In this document: piece after piece, positions 9,047 through 16,454 of the stretch
How the letters are laid out: each line of letters opens with the position of its first letter
Numbering within the stretch: the stretch's first letter is position 1
NCBI GenBank assembly: GCA_025993795.1
Contig: JAMQHL010000035.1
Location: 1 to 55,738, forward strand
From: Planctomycetota bacterium
Lineage (GTDB): Bacteria > Planctomycetota > UBA8742 > UBA2392
Length of the DNA: 55,738 nucleotides
Direction: 5' to 3'
Notes under the pieces: generated by a model
Databases searched by the model: none
Told to the model about the DNA's origin: nothing
What the model saw: only the letters and a program-made list of their open reading frames with translations
Translations under genes and position numbers: made by a program

Positions 9047-9394
9047 GTGATTGGAGCAGCAATTTCGGTGCACACTGTGTTGGGTCTGGGGTTTCGTGAG
9101 CGAGTCTGTGAAGAAGCTTTGTGCGTAGAGCTGGCCAGTATCGGAGTGGAGTTTGAGCGTCAGAAACGCATCGAGGTCATGTACCGGGGCACGAAGGTCG
9201 GCAAGGCCGTGATGGACCTGGTTGTTGGCGGCCGGCTGATTGTGGAGCTGAAGGCAGTAGATGCAATTCATCCGGTGCATCTGGCGAAAGCTATCAGTTA
9301 CTTGCGCGCACTTGGCGAAGCTCTTGGCCTGTTGCTGAACTTCCAAGTAGCGCGCATGAAAGACGGAATCAAGCGGGAAGTGTGGTCTAGGTAG
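9047..9394 (+). CDS. GxxExxY-family protein with PD-(D/E)xK-like core (Tyr replaced by Cys)
   Basis: 115 residues from a GTG codon; no ATG, GTG or TTG lies further upstream in frame. The fold resembles small restriction-endonuclease-like GxxExxY proteins: the conserved start IGAAISVHTVLGLGF, then the name motif as GFRERVC (G15, E18, C21, where Tyr is usual), then D57 (VMDLVV) and E67-K69 (VELKA), matching a D..ExK nuclease core. The biochemical role of the family is unknown. The gene sits between the aminotransferase and serA on the same strand, preceded by a run of GCCAAG direct repeats (about 8964-8997). Some of these proteins are mobile, and nothing links it functionally to serine synthesis. 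Confidence 0.8.
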   Translation: MIGAAISVHTVLGLGFRERVCEEALCVELASIGVEFERQKRIEVMYRGTKVGKAVMDLVVGGRLIVELKAVDAIHPVHLAKAISYLRALGEALGLLLNFQVARMKDGIKREVWSR

Positions 9395-9441
9395 TCCTTG
9401 GCGGAACTTGGCGGCCAAGGCAGTTCGAAAAGAGGCAAGAG

Positions 9442-10383
9442 ATGGCGAAGGTACTGATCTCGGCGAAGCTTGAACAAGAAGGCGTGCAACTGCTGCGCGC
9501 TGTGCCCGGCATTGAAGTGATTGAGGTCGATCCGCTGAACGGTGACGACCTGGTGGCGGCATTGCGCGGCGTGCAGGGCTTGATCGTGCGCAGCGAAACC
9601 AAGGTCAAGGCTGACGTGCTTGAGAAAACGCCTGACCTCAAGGTCATCGGCCGCGCCGGCACGGGGTATGACAACATTGACGCCAAGACTGCGGCGGCAC
9701 GCGGCATTGCCGTGCTGATTGCGCCGGGGGGCAACACGGTGACGACGGCTGAGCACACGCTGGCGCTGATGTTCGCGCTGGCGCGGCACATCCCGCAGGC
9801 AAACGAGAAGCTGCACAGGGGTGAGTTCGACCGCAAGCTGGTCGGCGTTGAGCTGACAGGCAAGACACTGGGCGTGCTGGGCCTGGGCAATATCGGCGCC
9901 ATTGTCGCTGAGCGTGCACAGGGCCTGAAGATGAAAGTAATCGCCCACGACCCCCTCACCACACCCCAACGCGCCGCCGAGCTTGGCGTGCCGTTGATGA
10001 CGCTGGAAGAAGTGATTCGCCAAGCCGACTTCCTGACCGTGCACACGCCCATGCTGCCCGAGACCAAGCACATCATCGGCAAGCGCGCCTTCGAGATCTG
10101 CAAGCCGGGCATGCGCCTGATCAATTGCGCACGCGGCGGCCTGGTCGATGAAGCCGCATTGCTGGAGGCGCTAAACAGCGGCAGGTTGGCTGGCGCCGCG
10201 CTGGACGTGTTCGAGAAAGAGCCGCCGGGGGCCGATCATCCCCTTGTGCAGCATCCGCGCGTTGTGTGCACGCCGCACCTGGGCGCCAGCACAAGCGACG
10301 CGCAGACGAAAGTCGCCGAGATCATCTGCCGCAACGTCGGTAACTTCCTGACGGGCAGGGAATTCGTGGGAAGAGTGAACTAA
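9442..10383 (+). CDS. serA: D-3-phosphoglycerate dehydrogenase, short form without ACT domain
   Basis: 313 residues. It oxidises 3-phosphoglycerate to 3-phosphohydroxypyruvate with NAD+, the first step of serine synthesis. Visible landmarks: NAD-binding GLGNIG (147-152) with an acidic residue after beta-2 (D170), catalytic Arg231 (NCARGGLVD), Glu260 and His279 (TPHLGAST). It ends right after the catalytic core, so the ACT or ASB regulatory domains of longer enzymes are missing and serine feedback is not expected through that route. GAGGCAAGAG precedes the ATG. The neighbouring class V aminotransferase and DUF1015 gene support the serine pathway over other 2-hydroxyacid dehydrogenase roles. 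Confidence 0.88.
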   Translation: MAKVLISAKLEQEGVQLLRAVPGIEVIEVDPLNGDDLVAALRGVQGLIVRSETKVKADVLEKTPDLKVIGRAGTGYDNIDAKTAAARGIAVLIAPGGNTVTTAEHTLALMFALARHIPQANEKLHRGEFDRKLVGVELTGKTLGVLGLGNIGAIVAERAQGLKMKVIAHDPLTTPQRAAELGVPLMTLEEVIRQADFLTVHTPMLPETKHIIGKRAFEICKPGMRLINCARGGLVDEAALLEALNSGRLAGAALDVFEKEPPGADHPLVQHPRVVCTPHLGASTSDAQTKVAEIICRNVGNFLTGREFVGRVN

Positions 10384-10385
10384 CA

Positions 10386-10488
10386 CGTGTTGCGGGCATC
10401 CTGCCTGCACCCGTTACGGGCGTCTCGCCCGGGACAATGGCCAGCGCGAGACGTGCAGGCCGGATGCGGCCGAGACGGCCACAACACG
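10386..10488. repeat. Long compound inverted repeat between serA and DUF1015 gene
   Basis: Nearly the whole spacer folds back on itself. CGTGTTG (10386) pairs with CAACACG (10482), GCATCC (10396) with GGATGC (10462), GCCTGCAC (10403) with GTGCAGGC (10453), and CGTCTCGC (10421) with GCGAGACG (10446). Such a long imperfect cruciform is more than a terminator needs. It looks like a palindromic dispersed element, or an mRNA structure separating serA from the next gene. Confidence 0.6.
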
Positions 10489-10496
10489 GAGAACCC

Positions 10497-11711
10497 ATGC
10501 GAATCAGGTCATTCACCCCGCTGTGTCCGCCGCCGCAACTTGCGCCGAAGGTTGCGTCGCTGCCCTATGACGTCGTGACCACTGATGAGGCGCGCGCGCT
10601 GGCAAAGGACAACCCGCTGAGCATGCTGCACGTCGTGCGCGCCGAGATTGACTTGCCGCCAAGCACCGACCCGCACAGCGACGCGGTGTACGCAAGAGCC
10701 GTTGAGAACTTCAAACGCCTGCAAGCTGAAGGGGCGCTGATACGCGAGCATGGCCCCTGCCTGTATGTCTACGAGCAGCAGATGGGCGCGCACACCCAGC
10801 GCGGCGTGGTAGCGCTTTGCCACGTGGATGACTACGACGCCGGGTTGATCAAGAAGCACGAGAACACGCGCCCCGACAAAGAAAACGACCGCACGCGCCT
10901 GACCAGCGACTTGAGTGCAAACGCGGGGCCCGTGTTCCTGACCTATCGCGACAGTGCGGATGTGCATGAACTGGTGGCAAAGGCAATGCACAGCGCGCCG
11001 GTGTTTGAGTTTACGGCGCCGGATGGCATTCGCCACGCGGGTTGGCGCATCGAGGGCGGCAACGAGTTGACCAGCGCGTTTGGCCACGTGCCCGCGTTCT
11101 ATGTCGCTGACGGCCACCACCGCAGCGCCAGTGCGGCCCGCGTTGCACGCCAGCGCAAAGCCGCCAACCCCGGCCACACGGGGCACGAGGACTACAACTG
11201 GTTCTTGTGTGTGCTGTTTCCAGCCAGCGAGTTGAAGATTCTGCCGTACAACCGACTGGTACACGACCTGAACGGTCGCACACCCGAAGAACTGCTGAGC
11301 GAGTTAGGCGCGTGCTGCGAAGTGCAGGAAAACGCACCGCCGTCACCGGCCAGGCCGGGGCAGGTCAGCGTTTACCTCGCAGGCGGCTGGCACACCCTGA
11401 CGCTGGAGCCGCCGGCCAACGCCGACCCGGTATCGCGGCTTGACGTGCAGATGTTGCAGCAGCAGGTGCTGGGTCCGCTGCTGGGGATCGATGACCCCAG
11501 AACGAGCGAGCGGATCAGTTTCGCGGGGGGCATCCGCGGCACGGATTACCTGAAGCAGCAGGTGGACAAGAAGGGCGGCGTCGCCTTCAGCATGTACCCG
11601 GTAACGGTGCAACAGCTGATGGACATAGCCGACGCCGGCCAGATCATGCCGCCCAAAAGCACCTGGTTCGAACCCAAGCTGAGAAGCGGGTTGTTCGTCC
11701 ACACGTTTTAG
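10497..11711 (+). CDS. DUF1015 family protein, linked to serine biosynthesis
   Basis: 404 residues. The ATG at 10497 has GGAG upstream and begins the family start (MRIRSFTPLCPPPQLAPKVASL). Family signatures: SLPYDVVT, the KKHENTRPDKENDR segment, and VADGHHRSASA (about 203-213). The DGHHR motif resembles that of ParB-fold proteins, a family that includes free serine kinase (SerK). DUF1015 genes commonly sit with serA/serC in other bacteria, and no phosphoserine phosphatase gene is seen here, so a role in the last step or in serine/phosphoserine handling is plausible but unproven. The last 84 bases are duplicated 1.4 kb downstream at 13145-13228, showing that the present 3' end was rebuilt by an insertion. 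Confidence 0.82.
   Translation: MRIRSFTPLCPPPQLAPKVASLPYDVVTTDEARALAKDNPLSMLHVVRAEIDLPPSTDPHSDAVYARAVENFKRLQAEGALIREHGPCLYVYEQQMGAHTQRGVVALCHVDDYDAGLIKKHENTRPDKENDRTRLTSDLSANAGPVFLTYRDSADVHELVAKAMHSAPVFEFTAPDGIRHAGWRIEGGNELTSAFGHVPAFYVADGHHRSASAARVARQRKAANPGHTGHEDYNWFLCVLFPASELKILPYNRLVHDLNGRTPEELLSELGACCEVQENAPPSPARPGQVSVYLAGGWHTLTLEPPANADPVSRLDVQMLQQQVLGPLLGIDDPRTSERISFAGGIRGTDYLKQQVDKKGGVAFSMYPVTVQQLMDIADAGQIMPPKSTWFEPKLRSGLFVHTF
11628..11711 (+). repeat. 84-bp direct repeat, copy 1 (3' end of DUF1015 gene)
   Basis: Covers the final 27 codons plus stop of the DUF1015 gene. It matches 13145-13228 at 79 of 84 positions. Only one of the five differences changes an amino acid (ADAGQ against ADVGQ). 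It includes the palindrome GGTTCGAACC. Confidence 0.95.
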
Positions 11712-11788
11712 CGGTGCGAGGTGTAAAAGCCTCAATCGTCAAACGCCGGCGAGCCGAACAAGTACGGAGCGGCGCCCTGTCTTGTCGC

Positions 11789-11798
11789 AACATATGTT
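11789..11798. promoter_or_regulatory. Palindrome AACATATGTT, candidate operator
   Basis: A perfect 10-bp palindrome in an A/T-rich patch, 54 bases ahead of the first island gene, overlapping the likely promoter (TATGCTATC follows). Autoregulated toxin-antitoxin operons carry operators in this position. Only the palindrome and its location are observed; binding is inference. Confidence 0.35.
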
Positions 11799-11852
11799 AT
11801 GCTATCGTCCTGATTCGAGGCCGATTTGTGGGGCCGAGAGGCAGACTAAACA

Positions 11853-12632
11853 ATGACGCATAAGAAGTTCTCATTCACCATTCGAGGGGACGTTGAGCCG
11901 GAGAAGCTTCGGGCTGGCGACTTGGCTCACGTTCTTTTGGCACTCGAGCAAGCGCTGCTCGCTTCGGCAAAAGCATACCATCCGGATCTAACGCCTGATC
12001 TTCTGCGGTTTTCGTTGATTCGGGTAAAGAAAGGAAGCGGAGTTCTTGAACTCGTTGCTCCTGAAGAAGTTGCGTCTGCGGCAGTTGAGGACTCCCGGTT
12101 GTTAGCGGAGGGCCGAGTGGACGAACTCAAACCGGAGGCGCGGCCAGGTTATCGAGCTTTGTCCAATCAACTGGATCAACGAGGATGGCGCGGAGGATTC
12201 TCCGGCAATGGTGACTTGGGAATAGTAGAAAGCGATGTTCTGGGGAAAATTGAAATCCCGTTGGTTGAGCACCGAACTCGACTGTCTGGATCAACTTCAC
12301 TCTATGGCCGCGTCATTCGAGTTGGTGGAGCGTCCCGACCAAAGGCCGAGCTAACGCCAGTGCTGGGGGGACGACCAGTCCCAGTACATGTAAGTATTGA
12401 TCAAGCGAAGACGCTAGCTCGGCGGCTGTACACCGTCGTGGGCATCTTTGGCAAAGCCTTCTGGGACAGCACGTGGTCGTTCATCGAGAAGTTCGAAGCA
12501 AGCCAGATTCTTCCTTACCGCGAACAGAACTCTGCTCAAGAAGCGTTCGCTGCTCTCGCGGAGGCCGGCGGTCGTGTGTGGGAAGGCGTCGATCCCGATG
12601 AGTTCGTGAAGAGTTTGCGGGGCGAGGAATAA
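11853..12632 (+). CDS. Unknown 259-residue protein, first gene of a PIN cassette
   Basis: 259 residues, predicted soluble, no signal peptide or membrane segment. I do not recognise a family. The N-terminal region (about 1-70) alternates strands and helices (KFSFTIRGDVEPEKLRAGDL, then an Ala/Leu-rich helix, then RFSLIRVKKGSGVLELVAPE). The middle holds an SxSLYGRVIRVGG segment (about 148-162). The C-terminal part is helical (FWDSTWSFIEKFEA onward). It ends two bases before the GTG of the PIN gene, so the two are co-translated. By position it could be the antitoxin, but it is much longer than usual antitoxins and no HTH, AbrB or RHH motif is obvious. Codon usage is less GC-biased than neighbours, consistent with transfer. 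Confidence 0.75.
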   Translation: MTHKKFSFTIRGDVEPEKLRAGDLAHVLLALEQALLASAKAYHPDLTPDLLRFSLIRVKKGSGVLELVAPEEVASAAVEDSRLLAEGRVDELKPEARPGYRALSNQLDQRGWRGGFSGNGDLGIVESDVLGKIEIPLVEHRTRLSGSTSLYGRVIRVGGASRPKAELTPVLGGRPVPVHVSIDQAKTLARRLYTVVGIFGKAFWDSTWSFIEKFEASQILPYREQNSAQEAFAALAEAGGRVWEGVDPDEFVKSLRGEE

Positions 12633-12634
12633 GC

Positions 12635-13129
12635 GTGATCGTCTTCGACACTCAAGCGACGATTTACGCGGTGCAGTCGGCCTTCGGGTACAAACCGGCA
12701 GATCCGAAGATTGCCGAGATAGTTAAGAAGGGAACGAGGTACCTGCTTGACCTTCAGGATAGAGGTGAGGAGGTCGTAATATCGGCAATCACTGCTGCCG
12801 AGTACTTGGCGTTTCCTGGGTTCAACGAGGAACAGCGGACGCAACAGCAGCGAGAACTCGAAACACGGTTCCGCATAGAAGCGTTCGACCACCGCGTAAT
12901 ACCCATTGCTGCGGAACTGGCTGCGAAGAAGGCAACGCTGGAAACAGCGGCGGACGAAGCTGGAACGTCGCGTCAAGTCATCTACGCAGACTTGAAAATC
13001 TATGCAACTGCAGTGGCGTGTAAGGCCGACTTGCTCGTCACCTATGATAAGGGCCTTCAGAGCTTGGCCAAGCGATTCGCACGAATCACGTACAGCGAGT
13101 TTCCAGGGGTTCAACGGAAACTGGTGTAA
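12635..13129 (+). CDS. PIN-domain ribonuclease, VapC-like toxin candidate
   Basis: 164 residues from a GTG start, with GAGG in the end of the previous gene acting as its ribosome-binding site. The acidic PIN residues are in place: D5 (IVFDTQ), E56 (TAAEYL), D119 (IYADLKIYATA) and D138 (TYDKGL), which bind Mg2+ or Mn2+ for RNA cleavage. Slightly longer than typical VapC (about 130), with an extra charged helix around 65-82. Its tight coupling to the preceding gene suggests a toxin-antitoxin-type pair, but the partner is atypical. Whether it is toxic or RNA-specific cannot be read from the sequence. Confidence 0.82.
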   Translation: MIVFDTQATIYAVQSAFGYKPADPKIAEIVKKGTRYLLDLQDRGEEVVISAITAAEYLAFPGFNEEQRTQQQRELETRFRIEAFDHRVIPIAAELAAKKATLETAADEAGTSRQVIYADLKIYATAVACKADLLVTYDKGLQSLAKRFARITYSEFPGVQRKLV

Positions 13130-13144
13130 GGGCGAACGGTGCGG

Positions 13145-13228
13145 GCCGACGTCGGCCAGATCATGCCGCCCAAAAGCACCTGGTTCGAACCCAAGCTGCG
13201 CAGCGGGCTGTTCGTCCACACGTTCTAG
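13145..13228 (+). repeat. 84-bp direct repeat, copy 2 (displaced DUF1015 gene end)
   Basis: Still encodes the DUF1015 C-terminus (ADVGQIMPPKSTWFE onward) with a stop, but is cut off from any start or upstream reading frame. It is a gene-end fragment marking the far boundary of the inserted PIN cassette. Differences from copy 1 are mostly synonymous. Confidence 0.93.
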
Positions 13229-13252
13229 GATCGGAAGCGCGATCAGCAGGGA

Positions 13253-13321
13253 GCCCCGACCGTCAGGTCGGGGCCTGAACGCAAAGGGCCCCGAGCTTAC
13301 GCTCGGGGCTCCCTGATTTTT
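13253..13321. terminator. Double hairpin with T-run, bidirectional terminator
   Basis: Two 9-bp perfect stems in succession: GCCCCGACC-GTCA-GGTCGGGGC (13253-13274) and GCCCCGAGC-TTAC-GCTCGGGGC (13288-13309). The second is followed by CTCCCTGATTTTT. It lies between the end of the serine cluster and the convergent TatD-like gene, so it can end transcription from both sides. The outer AGCCCCGA/TCGGGGCT halves can also pair with each other. Confidence 0.75.
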
Positions 13322-13335
13322 GGTGGTTCGAGTGC

Positions 13336-14178
13336 TTACACGCCTACGCTTTCGGGGAGGAAGGTGTGTTTTAGCTTCTGGCGTTCTTCCTCTAGCTTGC
13401 CGCTTTGGGCGTAGAAGTTGAACGGGTTGTCCCACACTACCCTCTGGATGTCCTCTTCGGTGAAGCCGTTGCGGCGCAGCTCGCCTACTGTCTTGGGCAC
13501 GTTCAGGCAGTCGGATGGCCCCCAGTCGGCGCTGCTGTTCAGCATCATGCGCTCGGTGCCAAACTTCTTCAGGATGTTCGTTGCACGCTCGGGTGACAGC
13601 TTTGTCACCGGGTACACGGTGTGGCCGGCCCAATAGCCCGCTTCCTTCGTGATCGGGATCGTCTCTTCGTTGTTATGGTCGATCAGGCACAGGTCGGGGT
13701 TCATGCCGACTTCTTTGCAGATGTCGATGATACGCCTGGTGCCCTTGAACTTCTCGCGGTGCGGCGTGTGCACCATGATCGGCATGTTGGTCCGCTTGCC
13801 GAGGTCAAGCTGCTTGCGCAGGTATTCCTCCTCGGCGGGCGTGTGGCTGTCGAGGCCGATTTCGCCGATCGCCAGACACAGTGGGTGTTTCACCCACTCG
13901 GGCAGGATTGCCATCACGTCTTTGTTCACGCGCGGGTCGTTGGCTTCTTTAGGGTTGAGGCCGATGGTGCAGAAGTGCTTGATGCCGTAGTCGGCGGCGC
14001 GCTTGACCTCATAGTCGGTCAGGTGATGGAAATAGTCGATGAAGGTGCCGACGCTGGTGCGCGGCTGTCCAAGCCAGAATTGGGGCTCAGTGACGTGCGT
14101 GATGCCGGACGCTGCCATTTTCTCGTAGTCTTCGGTGACGCGCGAGATCATGTGGATGTGTGGTTCCCAGATACGCAT
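13336..14178 (-). CDS. TatD-family metal-dependent hydrolase
   Basis: 280 residues. The ATG at 14178 has AAGGA upstream; an alternative in-frame TTG five codons earlier is unlikely. TIM-barrel amidohydrolase signatures are complete: HxH at 7-9 (EPHIHM), E106 (AIGEIGLD), H137 (MVHTPH), H168 (LIDHNN) and D218 (SSADWG), the metal ligands of TatD-like DNases/hydrolases. The rest diverges from classic TatD, and it resembles the TatD-like proteins found with ebo and other metabolic clusters, so the substrate is uncertain. Monocistronic, convergent with the serine cluster. Cytoplasmic. Confidence 0.85.
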   Translation of the reverse strand: MRIWEPHIHMISRVTEDYEKMAASGITHVTEPQFWLGQPRTSVGTFIDYFHHLTDYEVKRAADYGIKHFCTIGLNPKEANDPRVNKDVMAILPEWVKHPLCLAIGEIGLDSHTPAEEEYLRKQLDLGKRTNMPIMVHTPHREKFKGTRRIIDICKEVGMNPDLCLIDHNNEETIPITKEAGYWAGHTVYPVTKLSPERATNILKKFGTERMMLNSSADWGPSDCLNVPKTVGELRRNGFTEEDIQRVVWDNPFNFYAQSGKLEEERQKLKHTFLPESVGV

Positions 14179-14373
14179 GGTTTTCCTTGGCAAAACCCCA
14201 AAGCCCCTGTGGCGGGCCGACTATTGTGCCATTAAGTGCCGCAAGCGCACACAACCTGACGCTCAATCCCGCGGGCAGGTGCCTGACAAAGCTGTCGGAA
14301 TCATGAGCAAGGCGGGCGGCTGCGATGTTTGACCCATCGCGCCGCCCGCCAGGTCTTGTGCGTATGACGTCTG

Positions 14374-16092
14374 CTAACCGCCGTTGCCGATCATTTTCAG
14401 CTGGCCGCGGCCGACGTTGGCGATGCCGCGCAGCATGCTGTAGGTCGCCTCGCCGATGCCGATGCAGTGAATCTCGCACTTCCGAAACACGTTCAGGCGG
14501 CGCACGTCGTCTACCAGGAACTCGCCCTGGCCGTTGTACTGCCAGTACCCGTACGGGCCCGGGAAGCGCAGGTTCTCCTGGTCTGGTGCCTTGGTGCGTG
14601 TTTCCGGGTCGCCGGTCTGGTCCCATGGGTCGCGCTTGTCAACCTGGGCCCAGTCGTCGTCAGTCGGGTCGCCGTCTGACAGGATGAAGATCGTGTCGGC
14701 GCCATCAAACCACGTGGTCCCGTCCACGTACTCGTATTCCTTGACCATGCCCCCCTTGGTCACCTTGAACGCGCGGTGGATGCCGCCGTGCAGGTTGGTG
14801 TCACCCATCAGCGTGCCGTCCTTGCGAATCTCGGTGGCTGGGCCCGGCTTGATCGCGTCCAGCTCGCGAATCGTGGCCTGGATGTTGGCGGGCGTCGCGG
14901 GTGTAAGGCCCTTGGTGGTCTTGGCAAGCTCAGCGTTGCTGCCGAACTTAATGACGCAATAGAACTGGTCCGGCTGCAGGGTCTTGAGCGAAAGCTTCAG
15001 GTACTCGCGCGCGACATGAAAGCGCACCTTGATCTTGTCCCAAGGCAGCTCGTCTTCCATCTCGGGTTCTTTCTTTTCGTCCTCTTTCTTGCCGTCTCCC
15101 TTCTTGCCTTCGGGCTTGCGGTGCTCGCCGCTGCCGGTGACGGGGCCGCTTGGCTCAGGCGGCTTCTTGATCTCTTCTTTGATCTTGGTGCTGACCGGCT
15201 TCATCATCGAGTCGGAAAGGTCGATCACGTAGACAATGCGCTTGCCGTTGGACTCAATGCCGACAAACTTGGTCGGCGGCGCGGCGGGCGCGTATTTGTC
15301 GTCCCGGGCGGGCTCTTTGTCCGGGTTCAGCAGCAGCTCAAGCCATGGCTTGGCGTTCACGTACAATTTGTCGGTGGCGAAAATCTCTTTGAAGTAGCGC
15401 GCCATTACCAGCTTGGTGCGGTCGTCGGTCTGCTTTTCCTCGATCAGCGGGATCAGCTTGAGCCCCGTGTTGCGGAACTGGTCGGTGCCTTTCTGCGACG
15501 TTTCGGTGGCCATGTTATGCGCGCAGCACTCAAGCAGCACGGCGCGTTCGACACCCTTCCACTTGTCGGCTTTGTCCAGCTCGGTTTCCCACCAGGCCAG
15601 GATCTTCTCGCTGCCGTTTTCGGCCAGCGCCTCAAAGGCCGCTGCACGCAGGAACAGGTCATTCTTGGGCTCGCTGACAATTGCGATCAGGTCATCTTCG
15701 CCGCGGTTCTGCTGGTGATGGATCAAGCCGCGGTACCAAAGCCACGCGTCTTCGGGCTTCTTGTTGGCTTCGCGCCATGTGACCCAGCCGTTGGCCCATT
15801 CTTCGTCGCCGAAGTACTGGGCGCAGATGCTGGCCAGCAGGTACTTGACGTGGTCTTTGGGTGTCTCGGGTTTGGCGTAGCTCTTGGTAAGGATATCCCA
15901 TGCGCCCTTGTGCTGGGTCTTGGCCAGGCCGACGCGTCCGCGCGTTCGCATCTGCAGTGACGGGCGCTTGATGTAGTCGTCGTACGCAATCTTGGCGGGG
16001 CCGAACTCGGTGTCCTGGCTGATGCTGAAGCCGCCGGCGATGCACAGCAGCGCGATGGCTGCCAGTGCGCGTGGAATGAATCGTGCTTTCAT
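14374..16092 (-). CDS. Secreted von Willebrand factor A domain protein with helical-repeat N-terminus
   Basis: 572 residues. The signal peptide (MKARFIPRALAAIALLCIAG) ends near residue 26. Residues 40-260 are helical with HEAT-like character. The VWA domain begins near 280 with the MIDAS motif DLSDS (291-295) and later GDTNLHGG and FILSDGDPTDDD elements. A charged, disordered Lys/Glu insertion (about 305-355, GKKGDGKKEDEKKEPE) sits inside the domain. The metal site suggests Mg2+-dependent binding to a partner protein in the periplasm or at the surface. No C-terminal anchor is seen. No functional partner is adjacent. Confidence 0.85.
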   Translation of the reverse strand: MKARFIPRALAAIALLCIAGGFSISQDTEFGPAKIAYDDYIKRPSLQMRTRGRVGLAKTQHKGAWDILTKSYAKPETPKDHVKYLLASICAQYFGDEEWANGWVTWREANKKPEDAWLWYRGLIHHQQNRGEDDLIAIVSEPKNDLFLRAAAFEALAENGSEKILAWWETELDKADKWKGVERAVLLECCAHNMATETSQKGTDQFRNTGLKLIPLIEEKQTDDRTKLVMARYFKEIFATDKLYVNAKPWLELLLNPDKEPARDDKYAPAAPPTKFVGIESNGKRIVYVIDLSDSMMKPVSTKIKEEIKKPPEPSGPVTGSGEHRKPEGKKGDGKKEDEKKEPEMEDELPWDKIKVRFHVAREYLKLSLKTLQPDQFYCVIKFGSNAELAKTTKGLTPATPANIQATIRELDAIKPGPATEIRKDGTLMGDTNLHGGIHRAFKVTKGGMVKEYEYVDGTTWFDGADTIFILSDGDPTDDDWAQVDKRDPWDQTGDPETRTKAPDQENLRFPGPYGYWQYNGQGEFLVDDVRRLNVFRKCEIHCIGIGEATYSMLRGIANVGRGQLKMIGNGG

Positions 16093-16454
16093 GGATTGGC
16101 CTCGGTTTGTCCTCTATGGATACATGTAGCCGCGGCCCGTCCGCGGTTACGGTACTTCGCCTTCGGCCCAGTAGATCAATCCCATACTAACGGAGATGTA
16201 AGAGAACGGTTCGTGAAAACCGCACACTGTGACATTTGTATGACAGTTCTGATTCGGCAGGGGTGCCAGCAACACGAGTTGTGTATGCGATTGACGGGGC
16301 GCAACAGGCTGTTGCAGCGCAGTTGCCAATCCTGGAGCAGGATTGTGGCCAGAATTCGACGGGCCGGAACAAGCCTTCAATCCGTCCCAAATTGGCGCGG
16401 CCACGGATACCAGCCCCGTTGGGGTTTCCGTGGCCAGGCTCGGTTGCCTCTTGC
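16093..16454. other. 362-bp spacer, no convincing gene
   Basis: It lies between the start of the VWA gene and the stop of the minus-strand Ig-like surface protein, so it should hold the VWA promoter and the terminator of the other gene. A minus-strand reading frame ending at 16147 finishes with SMGLIYWAEGEVP, which looks somewhat like a barrel-protein C-terminus, but it lacks a plausible start and upstream coding character. At most it is a gene remnant. Confidence 0.4.

Larger units (their letters stand above)
11712..13228 (+). mobile_element. Putative inserted PIN-cassette island bounded by gene-end repeats
   Basis: The two genes at 11853-13129, visibly more A/T-rich and less codon-biased than their neighbours, lie between two direct copies of the DUF1015 3' end. 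The simplest reading is that an element carrying its own copy of the gene end integrated there, leaving the gene intact and a displaced 84-bp remnant at the far side. Integrative elements that target gene 3' ends behave this way. No integrase or transposase is present, so it may be a decayed or non-autonomous element. Alternatively, it could have arrived by homologous recombination with a related strain. The outer limits are inferred. Confidence 0.65.

Noticed and set aside
11667..11676. GGTTCGAACC as part of a tRNA gene
   Set aside because: It lies inside the DUF1015 coding end (residues FEP) and no acceptor, D or anticodon arms surround it. Kept only as a possible recombination core.
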